Assembly: GCA_020721965.1 (NCBI GenBank)
Contig: DYLS01000023.1
Location: forward strand, 1-49,085
Length of the DNA: 49,085 nucleotides
Direction of reading: 5' to 3'
Origin: Blastopirellula marina
GTDB lineage: Bacteria; Planctomycetota; Planctomycetia; Pirellulales; Thermoguttaceae
The notes below the pieces were generated by a model. The model was given only the letters and a program-made list of their open reading frames with translations. It had not been told where the DNA came from and made no database searches. A program made the position numbers and the translations under genes. Below are positions 27,017-36,797 of the stretch, one piece after another. Within the stretch, counting starts at the first letter, position 1; each line of letters begins with the position of its first letter.

Positions 27017-27121
27017 AATACGGCAGCGATAGTTTCAAGAAAAACCCCAGCGTATAGTGGCAGCAGCCTTGTCTTGGGCACAACAGGTTGGGCGAAATCC
27101 GCAATATAGCGCTGTAGTATT
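27017..27121 (-). repeat. Repeat family 2, copy B (inverted)
   Basis: Reverse-complement match to 13638-13746. Ends AATACGGCAGCGATA and TAGCGCTGTAGTATT are inverted repeats with three mismatches. The interior contains AGAAAAACCCCAGC and TATAGTGGCAGCAGCCTTGT. The right part (CACAACAGGTTGGGC) also resembles family 1, so the two families are probably related. Confidence 0.85.
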
Positions 27122-27130
27122 CAATGCATA

Positions 27131-27305
27131 CGACATGGTTTTGAAAACGAATCGAACCGTAGTCTCAACGCTCACGTAAGAGTCGCGTTACCTACTCCGT
27201 TCTCGGAAAGGGATGCGAAGACGTGGTTTTGGGAAAAAATCGAACCGTAGCTCTACTGCACACGTAAAAGCCGCGCTATCTACTCCGTTCTCGGAAAGAG
27301 GTGAA
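27131..27305 (+). repeat. 88-base tandem duplication in the ABC operon leader
   Basis: Two diverged units 88 bases apart. Each contains ACRTGGTTTTG, ATCGAACCGTAG, CACGTAA and CTACTCCGTTCTCGGAAAG. The second unit ends in the ribosome-binding site AAAGAGGTGA of the ABC ATPase gene. It could be a duplicated promoter or mRNA leader. Confidence 0.8.
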
Positions 27306-27309
27306 GCCT

Positions 27310-28266
27310 ATGTCTCAGTTCACAGTGGACTCGATCGATGCCGAACGTGGGCCGACGTCGACGCCCCGGGACGTGGTCATCGAGACTCGCGGCCTATCCA
27401 AGTTCTACCGCGACTTTTGGGGCCGAAAAAAGGTGCAGGCCCTGAAGGCCCTGGACCTGCAAGTCTATCGCGGCGAGATCTTCGGTCTGCTGGGACCGAA
27501 CGGGTCCGGCAAGACGACCACCATGAAGCTGCTCTTGGGGCTTTTGTTTCCGACGGGCGGCGATGTTCTGGTCTTCGGCCGACCCGCTACCGATGTGGCC
27601 AAGAACGAGCGGATCGGTTACCTGCCCGAGGAGTCCTATCTCTACCGCTTCTTGAATGCCGAGGAGACGCTGGACTTTTACGGCCGGCTTTTCAACATGT
27701 CGCGGAGCGTGCGGCGGCAACGGGTCTCCGACCTGATCGAGATGGTGGGGTTGACCTGGGCCAAGCGGCGGACCTTGAAGGAATACTCCAAAGGGATGAC
27801 ACGGCGGATCGGGCTGGCCCAGGCCTTGATCAACGACCCGGAACTGATCCTCCTGGATGAGCCGACCTCCGGATTGGACCCCATCGGTACCCGAGAGATG
27901 AAGGACCTGATCCTCAAGCTTCGGGATCAAGGCAAGACCGTGGTGATGTGCAGTCACCTGTTGGCCGACGTGCAAGACGTGTGCGACCGCATCGGCATCT
28001 TGTACCAGGGCGAGCTGAAGGAATTGGGCCGCGTGGATCAGTTGGTCACCCTGAAGGACGTGACCGAAATTCGCGTCCCGAAACTCGATCCCCGCGTGGA
28101 GAACGAGATCCGGGAGGTGCTGGCGAGGCACCAAGTATCGGTCCTCGAGTGGGGAAACCCCTCCACCACGCTGGAGGATTTGTTCCTCCGCATCATCCGC
28201 GAGAGCGAAGCCCACCCCGGTTTGCGCGTGCATGGGAGAGGTAACGGGAATGCCGATCGAAACTGA
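27310..28266 (+). CDS. ABC transporter ATP-binding protein (ABC-2 type)
   Basis: 318-aa cytoplasmic ATPase. Walker A GPNGSGKT (residues 62-69), signature [15 protein letters not shown], Walker [14 protein letters not shown] and H-loop CSHLL are all intact. A C-terminal extension of about 80 residues is typical of ABC-2 exporter ATPases. ATG 27310 is chosen over GTG 27301 because AGAGGTGA lies 5-7 bases upstream. The gene overlaps the permease by 17 bases, so it energises that permease. Substrate unknown; a diverged 88-base duplication lies in its leader. Confidence 0.94.
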   Translation: MSQFTVDSIDAERGPTSTPRDVVIETRGLSKFYRDFWGRKKVQALKALDLQVYRGEIFGLLGPNGSGKTTTMKLLLGLLFPTGGDVLVFGRPATDVAKNERIGYLPEESYLYRFLNAEETLDFYGRLFNMSRSVRRQRVSDLIEMVGLTWAKRRTLKEYSKGMTRRIGLAQALINDPELILLDEPTSGLDPIGTREMKDLILKLRDQGKTVVMCSHLLADVQDVCDRIGILYQGELKELGRVDQLVTLKDVTEIRVPKLDPRVENEIREVLARHQVSVLEWGNPSTTLEDLFLRIIRESEAHPGLRVHGRGNGNADRN

Positions 28267-30193
28267 TATCCCGCAACTGGACCACTGGTTGTTGCCGAGC
28301 CTGGGCATTTGGGTGATCGCCTTGGCAGGGTTGGCGATCCTGCTGTTTCTGCTGGGTTGGGTCTGGGCCTTGCTCCACGGCGGAGTGATTGGCGCCCCAC
28401 GGCTCTTCCGCCCGGTCACCAGGCGATTCCTCAGCCGGACGTGGGCCGCGATTGCGGACCTGATCTTCATCAGCCCGCGGCGCGTCGGCGCCTTGGCCTG
28501 GCTGGGTATCAAGGAGGCGATCCGGCGCCGGGTGATCATCGTCTTCGTGGTCTTCTTGGCCACCCTGCTGATGGCAGGCTGGTTCCTCGACCCGGCTTCC
28601 GATAACCCGGTCAAGCTGTACCTCAATTTCGTCATGGGCACCAGCGACTACCTCATCTTGCTCCTGATATTGCTGGTAACCGTCTTCAGCCTGCCAACCG
28701 ACATCCAGAAGAAGACGATTTACACGGTATTGACCAAGCCGGTCCGGCCCAGCGAAATCATCCTCGGCCGCGTCCTCGGCTTCACGTTGGTGGGAACGGT
28801 GTTGGTGGTGGGGATGGGCCTCATCAGCTACGCCTTCGTGGTGCGGGGCCTGGCACACACCCACCAAATCGATACCTCCACACTCCGCCCGCTGGGCGAT
28901 CCCGTCCCGCAACCAGACGGTTCCACTAAGACCATGCAGCAGGGCTGGACCACCAAGGTCAACGGCCATCGGCATCGCGTATTCATCGACTTGCAGGGCC
29001 ACGCCCGGCTGGAGATGGAACAAGGGCACACCCACCTCGCGCAGGCCGACGCCAGCCAGGAAGGCGGCTTCGTCTTGGGCGGTCCCGAGGGGCTGCTCAC
29101 CGCGCGCGTGGCAAAGTATGGGAATCTCGTCTTCCGTGACCGGAACGGCTTCGACGAAGTCAAGGGCATCAGCGTCGGCGACGAATGGACCTACCGCAGC
29201 TACATCGAGGGCGGTTCCGAAGCCGCGGCCATCTGGACCTTCAGCGGCTTGAACCAAGCCGAGCTTGCCGGCGATTCCGTCCCCGTGGAAATGAGTATCG
29301 GCGTGTTTCGCACGCACAAGGGCGACATGAAGCGGGGCATCTTGGGCAGCCTCGCCGTCCGCAATCCAGACACCGGCCTCTTGGTCGAGTTGGAGGTCTT
29401 CGAATCCAAGGAATTTTCCATCCTTCAGCTCCAGATTCCCAAAAAGATCGAGCGATTCGCCGCCGCCCGCTTCGTGCAGCGCCGCACGCGCAGCCCGGAC
29501 GGCTCCGTCACGTTCTCGCCCCAGCAACCGCCCGCCAGCGATCCCGCGAAGCAGAAGGCGTTCGACTTGTTCCGGGACCTGGTGACCAAGGATGGCCGCC
29601 TGGAGGTCTGGCTGCAATGCCTGGAGGGAGGGCAGTACTTCGGGATGGCCAAGCCCGATCTGTACCTCCGCGTGGGCGAAGGCACCTTCTTCACGAACTT
29701 GATGAAGGGTTACGCCGGTACCTGGTGCCAGATGGTCCTCGTGATCGTCTTCGGCGTGACGCTGAGCACATTCCTCAGCGCTCCGGTGGCCATGGTAGCG
29801 ACGCTGGGCATCCTCGTCGGCGGCTTGGCGCACACCTTCCTCACGCAAGTGGCCGTGGGGCAGATCTTCGAAGGCGTGGAGACCCCCTACCAGGCCGGGC
29901 CGATCGAGTCCCTGGTGCGATTGGTCACGCAAATCGGCGTGATGGAGGAGATGCCGGAGAGCGTCGCGTTTCACGTGATGCGGGCAGTGGATACCGGTTT
30001 TCGGCTCTGGTTGGAGTCGATGTCGTATGCCATTCCCCCGCTTTCCCAAATGAGCTTTGCCCAATTCGTCATGAATGGATACGATGTCAGTGGGGAGCTG
30101 CTGCTGATCGATCTGCTCCGGGTCTTGGGGTATTTCGTTCCGGTATTCTTTTTAGGCCACTTCTTCCTCAAGTCGCGTGAGGTGGCAGCATGA
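28250..30193 (+). CDS. ABC-2 type permease with large extracytoplasmic domain
   Basis: 647-aa membrane protein. An N-terminal membrane helix (about residues 20-45) and helices near 105-125, 135-155 and 180-205 are followed by about 280 residues outside the membrane, then a helix block from about 495 to 535 and a last helix at about 625-642. The sequence [20 protein letters not shown] is typical of ABC-2 permeases of the planctomycete type. It overlaps the ATPase upstream and the next gene by ATGA, forming one translational unit. The large outer domain may bind a partner or substrate; its fold is not recognised. Confidence 0.9.
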   Translation: MPIETDIPQLDHWLLPSLGIWVIALAGLAILLFLLGWVWALLHGGVIGAPRLFRPVTRRFLSRTWAAIADLIFISPRRVGALAWLGIKEAIRRRVIIVFVVFLATLLMAGWFLDPASDNPVKLYLNFVMGTSDYLILLLILLVTVFSLPTDIQKKTIYTVLTKPVRPSEIILGRVLGFTLVGTVLVVGMGLISYAFVVRGLAHTHQIDTSTLRPLGDPVPQPDGSTKTMQQGWTTKVNGHRHRVFIDLQGHARLEMEQGHTHLAQADASQEGGFVLGGPEGLLTARVAKYGNLVFRDRNGFDEVKGISVGDEWTYRSYIEGGSEAAAIWTFSGLNQAELAGDSVPVEMSIGVFRTHKGDMKRGILGSLAVRNPDTGLLVELEVFESKEFSILQLQIPKKIERFAAARFVQRRTRSPDGSVTFSPQQPPASDPAKQKAFDLFRDLVTKDGRLEVWLQCLEGGQYFGMAKPDLYLRVGEGTFFTNLMKGYAGTWCQMVLVIVFGVTLSTFLSAPVAMVATLGILVGGLAHTFLTQVAVGQIFEGVETPYQAGPIESLVRLVTQIGVMEEMPESVAFHVMRAVDTGFRLWLESMSYAIPPLSQMSFAQFVMNGYDVSGELLLIDLLRVLGYFVPVFFLGHFFLKSREVAA

Positions 30194-32331
30194 CGTGGCG
30201 TCAGGTATTTCTGCGCAAAATCGGTTACTTGGCGGGGATCGCCGTACTGCTGGGGCTTTTGGCCTGGCTGGGAACCCCGCCCGCTCCCTCGCTGGACCGC
30301 GAGAAGTCCTCACCGGGCGGGTTGCTGGCCCAGGTCCGCGACAAGGCCGGGTTGACGCCCTCGCAATTGGGTGAATTGGACCCCGGCGGCGAGGCCGTCC
30401 AACTCGCCACGCTCGGCATGCGGGGCGTAGCCATTCACATCCTTTGGACCAAGGCCGAAGACTACAAAAAGAAAAAGGATTGGACAAATCTCTCCGCCGC
30501 CCTCGAGCAGATGGCCAAGCTGGAACCGCACTTCATCACGGTGTGGCGGCATCAAGGCTGGAACCTCTCCTACAACGTCTCCGTGGAGTTCGACGACTAT
30601 CGCGAGCGTTTCCGCTGGATCCTCCGTGGCATTCAGTTCCTCAAGACCGGGATTCGCTACAATCAGCGGGAGCCGGTGCTGTACGGCGACGTGGGCTGGT
30701 TCTACTCGCAAAAGATCGGTCGTGCCGATGAATCGGCCCTGTTCCGCCGCCTCTTCCTGGATCCGAACGATCCCTACGAAATCCACGGCGGCCGCCCCCC
30801 CCGCGACAACTGGCTGGTCGGCAAGGACTGGTACGCCGCGGCGGAAAAGCTGGTGGATGAAGGCGAGGTTCTGCGAACAACGCCGCTGGTTTTCTTCTCC
30901 CACCGCCCCATGTGCCAGATGAATTACGCGGATGCCATCGAAAAGGAGGGGACCTTCGGCGACGCCGCGATCCGAGCCTGGCAGACCTCCTTGCACGAGT
31001 TCCGCGACGAGTTCGGCCACCGCGAACTTCCCAGTGGGTACAAGTTCGCTCCGTTCATCCGAATGGAAGAGGAGGAACAAATCCGGCGGGAAATCGACGA
31101 ACTGGCCCAACAGATCGACGCGATGCAGCCGGGCCTGCGGGAGGAAATGCTGGCCGAAAGGCGCACCGATTTGACGCCGGAGGAGCTGGCCGCCGTGACC
31201 ACCCCCGCGGAGCAACGCACGCCCTTGCAACGCGAAATCGCCGCAGCCATGCAATTGACCAAGCTGCGCATGACGCACGAACAGGTCGCACGCCGCATCC
31301 GCGATCCCGAAAAACGCAAGCAGGCGCTGGCCTTGGCCAAAAAGGCGGTGGAATTGGAACGCACCGCCGATGCCATCGCGCACAATCGCAACATCATCAA
31401 CTACACCTATTGGCGGCGCCATGCCGAGGTGGAACAAACCCCCGAAGCAGTGGCCGCCCGCGAACTGATGTACCGCTCCGAGGAGGCCTATCACCGCAAC
31501 GACCACATCACGGCCCAGGAACTTTTCTATCAGGCGGCCCGACAGTGGCGCGAAGTGCTGGATAAGAATCCCGACCTCCAGTACGACGATTATGTCGTCA
31601 ACGACCTGGCGGAGTTCATCAACCGCTATATGAAGATTCTCGATCAACTGGATACCGTCTTCCCCGAGGATTTCGCGCTGCAATCCGTGGTCCGGCGATT
31701 CGTTCGCAACCTGGCCGCCCACGAATCGCTGACCCGTTTGATGAAACAGGCCCGGCAGGCGGTGGAAAAGCAAGACTACGCCGCCGCCCGGCGCGATCTG
31801 GAGGAAGCCTTCCAGGAATGGAGCAACGTCTTGGATCGCGCGAAGAGCCTCAAACTCCTCTCTGATCGGGAAACCGCCCGGGAGATTATGGATACGACGG
31901 CCCTGTACGATCAAGTACTTCAGGCCCTGAATGACACCTTCCCGGGCCAGATGGCGGTCGCGGATGTGATCCGTATCCAGATCGCTCAGTCGCCCCAAAT
32001 GAAGCGCACCAAGCAGGATATGGCGCAGGCGAATTACATCTTGCTGCAAGGCACAGGCCCTGCCCAATTGCAGAACGCACGCAAGCTGTTCGAGGATGCC
32101 CTCCCCTTGGCGGCGGAAATCCTCAAACAATATCCGCACCTGATGCGGCTTTCGGAACGCAAGACCGTGCAGGAGCTGGCCGAGTTGCACGAAAACTACC
32201 GCCGCCTCCTAGACACACTGCAAGAAGCGCTGCCCGAGAACTACCCCCTCCGCGAATTCGCGGACAAGGTCATTCCCAAGCTGCTCCAGCGGCAATCGAG
32301 TTCGACCACGGGCACCGGCAGCGGCTCGTAA
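30190..32331 (+). CDS. Large membrane-anchored protein of the ABC operon
   Basis: 713-aa protein beginning in the ATGA overlap with the permease. One N-terminal membrane helix (about residues 12-30) is followed by an outward- or inward-facing, largely helical body with many E/Q/R/K residues and patterns suggestive of TPR-like helices (LSAALEQMAKLEPHFITVWR, AYHRNDHITAQELFYQAARQ). No catalytic motif seen. Because it is translationally coupled to the ABC pair, it is probably a structural or accessory subunit of that exporter. Function not further assigned. Confidence 0.85.
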   Translation: MTWRQVFLRKIGYLAGIAVLLGLLAWLGTPPAPSLDREKSSPGGLLAQVRDKAGLTPSQLGELDPGGEAVQLATLGMRGVAIHILWTKAEDYKKKKDWTNLSAALEQMAKLEPHFITVWRHQGWNLSYNVSVEFDDYRERFRWILRGIQFLKTGIRYNQREPVLYGDVGWFYSQKIGRADESALFRRLFLDPNDPYEIHGGRPPRDNWLVGKDWYAAAEKLVDEGEVLRTTPLVFFSHRPMCQMNYADAIEKEGTFGDAAIRAWQTSLHEFRDEFGHRELPSGYKFAPFIRMEEEEQIRREIDELAQQIDAMQPGLREEMLAERRTDLTPEELAAVTTPAEQRTPLQREIAAAMQLTKLRMTHEQVARRIRDPEKRKQALALAKKAVELERTADAIAHNRNIINYTYWRRHAEVEQTPEAVAARELMYRSEEAYHRNDHITAQELFYQAARQWREVLDKNPDLQYDDYVVNDLAEFINRYMKILDQLDTVFPEDFALQSVVRRFVRNLAAHESLTRLMKQARQAVEKQDYAAARRDLEEAFQEWSNVLDRAKSLKLLSDRETAREIMDTTALYDQVLQALNDTFPGQMAVADVIRIQIAQSPQMKRTKQDMAQANYILLQGTGPAQLQNARKLFEDALPLAAEILKQYPHLMRLSERKTVQELAELHENYRRLLDTLQEALPENYPLREFADKVIPKLLQRQSSSTTGTGSGS

Positions 32332-32392
32332 CCTGGCTCGGGTCGGGTTTATCCCTTCCGGGCAAGCAATCCCAGCAAGTGGAGAACTCCGT

Positions 32393-33367
32393 ATGGTCGG
32401 GATCGTAAACCGCATCGATTGGCGCGTGTGGGCGGTAGTGCTGGTCCTCGTCACAAGCTGGGGCCAGAGCCCGCGACCGGCCAAGGCTCAAGCGATGCCC
32501 GACCATGCCAACAAGCACATCGTGTTTTTGGCGGGCGGACCAAGCCATGATTTCGGCAGCCACGAGCATCGGGCGGGTTGCCTGCTGCTGGCCAGGAAGC
32601 TCTCCGAGGCCGTGCCCGGCGTCGGCACTGCTGTCTATTCCCCTTGGCCGGACGACCCCAGCGTGCTGGGCAAGGCCGACGCCATCGTCGTATTCGCCGA
32701 TGGTGGTGGCGGCAATCTGATTCAACAACATTTGGCCGAGTTGACGCCGATCCTCGATCGCCCCACGGGACTGGTGGTCATCCATTACGCGCTGGACGTC
32801 TCCGATCCCACCGTCCGGCAACAAATGCTGCGTTGGATCGGCGGCTATTACGAAACGTTCTGGTCCGTGAATCCGGTTTGGCGTGCCGAGTTTCGGGAAT
32901 TGCCGGACCATCCCATCACGCGGGGAGTGCGGCCGTTCTTTATTGAGGACGAGTTGTACTATCACATGCGATTCCAAGAAGGGATGGAAGGGGTAACCCC
33001 GATCCTGACGGCCATCCCCCCCGACGCTACCCGCACTGGCCCCGACGGCCCCCATAGCGGCAATCCCGCCGTGCGCGCCCGGCTGGGCCTGCCCGAGCAT
33101 GTCGCCTGGGCCTACCAGCGACCCAACGGCGGCCGGGGCTTCGGCTTTACGGGCGGGCATTGGCACTGGAATTGGGCCAACGACAACTACCGGACCCTGG
33201 TGCTGAACGCAATCGCCTGGGCGGCTGGCATCCCTGTCCCGCCCCTGGGACTGCGGACCTCACCCCCCACCGTGGACGAACTGTTGCAGAACATCGACGA
33301 GCCAATCCCCGATTCCTTTAACCGCGAGAGCATCGAGCAACGTATCCGATCTTGGGCGACCCCTTGA
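32393..33367 (+). CDS. Secreted ThuA-like protein
   Basis: 324-aa exported protein. A signal region (hydrophobic residues about 11-22, ending near AQA) is followed by the ThuA domain, a class-I glutamine-amidotransferase-like fold. Typical motifs are KHIVFLAGGPSHDFGSHEH, the middle ADAIVVFADGGG, and a late GFGFTGGHWHWNWANDNYR ending in LNAIAWAAG. The catalytic cysteine of true amidotransferases is absent. Planctomycete ThuA proteins are usually found beside Gfo/Idh/MocA or DUF1080 genes in sugar-oxidation loci. Substrate unknown. Confidence 0.9.
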   Translation: MVGIVNRIDWRVWAVVLVLVTSWGQSPRPAKAQAMPDHANKHIVFLAGGPSHDFGSHEHRAGCLLLARKLSEAVPGVGTAVYSPWPDDPSVLGKADAIVVFADGGGGNLIQQHLAELTPILDRPTGLVVIHYALDVSDPTVRQQMLRWIGGYYETFWSVNPVWRAEFRELPDHPITRGVRPFFIEDELYYHMRFQEGMEGVTPILTAIPPDATRTGPDGPHSGNPAVRARLGLPEHVAWAYQRPNGGRGFGFTGGHWHWNWANDNYRTLVLNAIAWAAGIPVPPLGLRTSPPTVDELLQNIDEPIPDSFNRESIEQRIRSWATP

Positions 33368-33443
33368 AGGCCGCCGGGGGCGTGAATCCTCCCCGATCTT
33401 CCGAGGGGAGATGACGCCCCGCCACAGTTCGAACCTCGGCTGG

Positions 33444-33550
33444 CACAACAGCACAGGGCTGTTTCGTTGGCCCAACATCTGGCGGTGATGGGACATAGCG
33501 CCCCGCACGATACGCTGGGCACATCATGCAACCTGGCGGACTTTGCGATC
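33444..33550 (-). repeat. Dispersed repeat family 1, copy 3 (inverted)
   Basis: Read on the minus strand it gives GTTGCATGATGTGCCCAGCG, then GGGGCGCTATGTCCCATCAC and finally GCCCTGTGCTGTTG, matching the other family 1 copies. Ends are degenerate. Confidence 0.78.
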
Positions 33551-33638
33551 TACGGCGAGTCGATCGCCGGCTAGCAGATCATTGGGCAGTGCATGGGCCT
33601 GCGAAGCCAAATTCGGGACGCTCCCGCTCCGGGTAAGA

Positions 33639-34417
33639 CTAGCGTCCCTGGAAGGCCGCGCGAACCTGACCGTCGCTGAGTACCACCAGTGCCCAAATGC
33701 CCATCCCCAAGCCGAGCGGCCAACAGCAAGAAAGGCAGGGTAGCATTGCAAGAATCGCTCCCGTCATGGCTAGACCCCGCATTCTTTGTTGCAGCATCAT
33801 GATTCCCCCCAGGAGCGTCAAGACGTTCGTGATCCCGCCGAGGGCGATCATAGCCATCATAGCCCGGAATCCCACCTGATACGCAACTACAGCGTCGGGA
33901 TCGACATTCGGTGGCGGAGGAGGCACCTCCAATACTCCGAGTACGAACCTCAATACAATCAGTAATAGATTGACAGCAGCGGCAACGATTAGCCCGATCG
34001 CGGGACCTGTCAACTTGGCCCTGGCGATGGCCGCCTGAGGCGAGGCGTACGCGGCATACGGGGGTAGCTGGTGTGCCATCGGCGCCGTGCCCGCACCCAG
34101 CGCAGCGGATGCTTGCGGGGTGAATGCCCCCCGCCGCCCTGCTGTGGCCCGGCTCCCCAGTTGGCCCCCGCCCCTTGCCGTCCCGCTATGCCGCTCACTT
34201 CGCGGAGGGCCTCTTCCCATGCACTAGAAGGCGGCTGCGGCGCGAAACCAGCACTAAGAATCTGGTCTGGATCGCCCATGTTCTGGGCACCGCTGGTCTC
34301 GTCTGGGGCAGCAGGCACCGTGCTGATGCTGCCACATGCGGGACACTTCACGCTTCTGCCCGCGTTGCCATCCGGGACCCGCAACATCTGACCACAATTC
34401 GGACAGATGAAATTCAC
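33639..34417 (-). pseudogene. Zinc-ribbon membrane protein gene with frameshift in a G6 run
   Basis: On the minus strand a GTG at 34417 starts VNFICPNCGQMLRVPDGNAG, with KCPACG next: a four-cysteine zinc ribbon. It is followed by a Gly/Ala linker ending in GPQQGGGG. The continuation FTPQASAALGAGTAPMAHQL and then three hydrophobic helices (AIGLIVAAAVNLLLIVLRFV; MMAMIALGGITNVLTLLGGI; MTGAILAMLPCLSCCWPLGL) lies in the next frame down to 33639. The switch falls at the G6 run (34127-34132 on the plus strand); one extra G would fuse both halves. It is a recent frameshift, a sequencing error, or programmed slippage. Related zinc-ribbon plus membrane proteins are common in planctomycetes. Confidence 0.75.
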
Positions 34418-34814
34418 CGATCCAGCTCCGGAAAGCTCTCTTCGAACCACCACGCAACGGCCCAAAACATGCCAAAAATTGTAGCACGGGCCGACGGCGC
34501 CGTCCACGCAAGCCACCTGGGCCGCGGGCCGGCGCGACGATATGCTGGTTTACAGGCTAAGGCTCTGTCGCTTGTTGCCCCAGCGCAAAGTACGCGATTA
34601 CCCCAGCGCACGGTCCGCTATTACTATAGCGATCAGTCCGCCTGGTGCATGATGTGCGCGGCATAGCTTGCGAGGCCCAACGTCCCATCGCCCCAAGACG
34701 TTGCCCCAAGCCAACAGCCTTCGCTGTCGTATTAGCCGTTTTCGCTGATCGGTTTCCGCGGCGCCTTATGCCACGCGGCCGCATATCCATTGGAACCCTG
34801 AAAAGGTGATACTC
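34418..34814. other. Divergent intergenic region with one dispersed repeat
   Basis: About 400 bases between the zinc-ribbon gene and the dehydratase, with family 1 copy 4 (34624-34730). Just before it are two more CCCCAGCGCA motifs (from 34578 and 34601). No gene is supported. Confidence 0.5.
34624..34730 (+). repeat. Dispersed repeat family 1, copy 4
   Basis: Contains AGTCCGCCTGGTGCATGATG, GCGGCATAGCTTGCGAGGC and AAGCCAACAGCCTTCGCTG, closest to the 45993-46100 copy. Ends are decayed. Confidence 0.78.
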
Positions 34815-36797
34815 ATGTCTCGCTGCAACGCCGACTTCGAGGCCCGATCTCGCGATTTGCTCCACGACGGCGACGCCGTTCCCGGCGATCTGATGATCGA
34901 AGGGCCAGGTCCGGCAGGCACGCTCCCCTTGAGCGACGAACTGCTTCGCTATCAGCCGAGCGGCCACATCTTCGGAATAAGTCAAGACGCCGCGATGGGC
35001 TGGGAGCCGGATCGGACCGATGCCCCGCAATTCGTCATCCTCAGCACGATGGGTGGGCTGCGGGAGCCGGCTGGGCGAGCGATTGCACTGGGCTATCACA
35101 CCGGCCACTTCGAGCTGGACGCCGCTGTCCGCGAGGCCGCCGAGGAATTCCGCCGCGGCGGTGCCATTCCCTATGCCGGCTACTGCTCGGACCCCTGCGA
35201 CGGGCGGACGCAAGGCACGCCCGGCATGTTCGACAGCCTCCCCTACCGCAATGACGCGGCGGTGGTGTTTCGTCGCCTGGCGCGATCCATTCCACGGGCA
35301 CGAGGCGTGCTGGGGGTGGCCTCGTGCGACAAGGGGCTGCCCGCCATGATGATGGCCCTGGCCGGGCTGCCGCACCTGGCCAGCGCGATCATGCCGGGCG
35401 GCGTGATGTTGCCCACCACTGGCCCGGAGAATACGGCCTACGTGCAGTCCCTGGGGACCAGATACGCGCACCAGGAGATCACGCTGGACGACGCCCGCCT
35501 GGCCGCCTGCCATGCCTGTGCATCGCCGGGCGGTGGTTGCCAATTCCTGGGCACAGCGGCCACATCCCAGGTGATCGCGGAGGCATTGGGATGGACGCTC
35601 CCGCACGCAGCCCTGGCGCCGTCGGGCCAAAGTATCTGGCGGGAACTTGCGCGGCGCACCGCCCGAGCCGTCACGCTCCTGGCCGAGCGAGGCATCACGG
35701 CCCGCCATATCGTTACCGAGGCTGCCCTGCACAACGCCATGGTAGTTCATGCCGCCTTTGGAGGCTCGACGAACCTCATCCTGCACCTCCCCGCCATCGT
35801 GCACGCGGCCGGCATCCCGCGACCGACCTTGGAAGACTGGGATCGCGTCAATCGGCAGGCCCCACGGCTGGTGGATGTCTTGCCCAACGGCCCGAACAAT
35901 TATCCCACCCTATTCGTCTATTTGGCGGGAGGCGTGCCCGAGGTCATGCTCCACCTTCGCGAGTTGGGGCTGCTGCGGACCGACGCGATGACCGTGACCG
36001 GCCGGACGCTGGGCGAAAACCTGGATTGGTGGGCCAGCTCACCACGCCGCGTACAATTGCGGCAGCTTCTCGAGCGTCAGGCCGGGGTACCACCCGATCA
36101 CGTCGTGCTTTCTCCCGCGGCGGCGCTGGCGGCTGGCATCACATCCACCAACTGCTTTCCCCGCGGCAATTTGGCTCCCCAGGGGTCGGTCATCAAAAGT
36201 ACCGCCATCGATCCCCGACTGCTGGACGAGCAGGGGGTGTATCACAAGGTCGGCCCAGCCCGCGTCTTCACCAGCGAACCCGAGGCGGTGGCCGCCGTGA
36301 AAGGCCAAGGTGGACGCCCGATCCGCCCCGGCGATATCCTGATCCTCATCGGTCGGGGACCACTCGGTTCCGGCATGGAAGAGACCTATCAGCTCACCTC
36401 CGCCTTGCGATACCTGTCCTGGGGTCATGAGTGTGCCATTTTGACAGACGCCCGATTTTCCGGGGTCAGCACGGGGGCGTGTATCGGGCTGATCGCCCCG
36501 GAGGCCCTGGCCGGCGGCCCCATTGGGAAGCTCCGTGACGGCGACCGGATTCGCATCCGGATCGACACACGGCGGTTGGAGGGTTCCGTGGACATAGTCG
36601 GCGAGGAGCGCGAGACGTGGTCGGCGGAAGTGGCGGCGGAGAAGCTGGTCGGGCAAACCTCGCACCCCGACTTGCGGCCCGACCCGCTGTTGCCCGACGA
36701 CACCCGGCTTTGGGCCATCCTCCAGCAAATCAGTGGAGGACCTTGGTCCGGATGCGTGTTCGATCTCGACAAGATCCAAGCCCGGCTGCTCGGTTGA
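34815..36797 (+). CDS. YjhG/YagF-type dehydratase (IlvD/Edd family)
   Basis: 660-aa enzyme of the IlvD/Edd superfamily, longest-length subgroup related to YjhG/YagF D-xylonate dehydratases. Iron-sulfur cysteines appear in CSDPCDGRTQGTPG, ASCDKGLPAMMMAL and ACASPGGGCQFLGTA. The C-terminal swivelling domain has LSWGHECAILTDARFSGVS. Such enzymes dehydrate aldonic acids such as D-xylonate to 2-keto-3-deoxy sugars. Start at ATG 34815 follows AAAAGGTG. It is a stand-alone gene flanked by repeats in a carbohydrate-rich stretch, so non-phosphorylative pentose catabolism is plausible. Exact substrate is inference. Confidence 0.9.
   Translation: MSRCNADFEARSRDLLHDGDAVPGDLMIEGPGPAGTLPLSDELLRYQPSGHIFGISQDAAMGWEPDRTDAPQFVILSTMGGLREPAGRAIALGYHTGHFELDAAVREAAEEFRRGGAIPYAGYCSDPCDGRTQGTPGMFDSLPYRNDAAVVFRRLARSIPRARGVLGVASCDKGLPAMMMALAGLPHLASAIMPGGVMLPTTGPENTAYVQSLGTRYAHQEITLDDARLAACHACASPGGGCQFLGTAATSQVIAEALGWTLPHAALAPSGQSIWRELARRTARAVTLLAERGITARHIVTEAALHNAMVVHAAFGGSTNLILHLPAIVHAAGIPRPTLEDWDRVNRQAPRLVDVLPNGPNNYPTLFVYLAGGVPEVMLHLRELGLLRTDAMTVTGRTLGENLDWWASSPRRVQLRQLLERQAGVPPDHVVLSPAAALAAGITSTNCFPRGNLAPQGSVIKSTAIDPRLLDEQGVYHKVGPARVFTSEPEAVAAVKGQGGRPIRPGDILILIGRGPLGSGMEETYQLTSALRYLSWGHECAILTDARFSGVSTGACIGLIAPEALAGGPIGKLRDGDRIRIRIDTRRLEGSVDIVGEERETWSAEVAAEKLVGQTSHPDLRPDPLLPDDTRLWAILQQISGGPWSGCVFDLDKIQARLLG

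Larger units (their letters stand above)
26176..27309. other. Repeat-rich intergenic region
   Basis: About 1.1 kb with three repeats and no supported gene: family 3 copy B (26412-26512), family 2 copy B (27017-27121) and an 88-base tandem duplication (27131-27305). The middle (about 26520-27010) shows nothing recognisable. Confidence 0.55.

Noticed and set aside
27131-27305. Two-unit tandem array as a possible CRISPR
   Set aside because: Only two diverged units of 88 bases, no constant short repeat with variable spacers, and no cas genes.
28193-30064. 623-codon minus-strand frame opposite the permease
   Set aside because: His/Asp/Gly-rich shadow translation typical of antisense to G+C-rich coding DNA.
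30310-32190. 626-codon minus-strand frame opposite the ABC-operon partner
   Set aside because: Antisense shadow; the plus-strand gene is coupled to the permease by ATGA and has a membrane anchor.
34127-34132. Programmed frameshift signal as a certainty
   Set aside because: The G6 run alone cannot separate slippage from a sequencing or assembly indel, so it is reported only as a frameshift.
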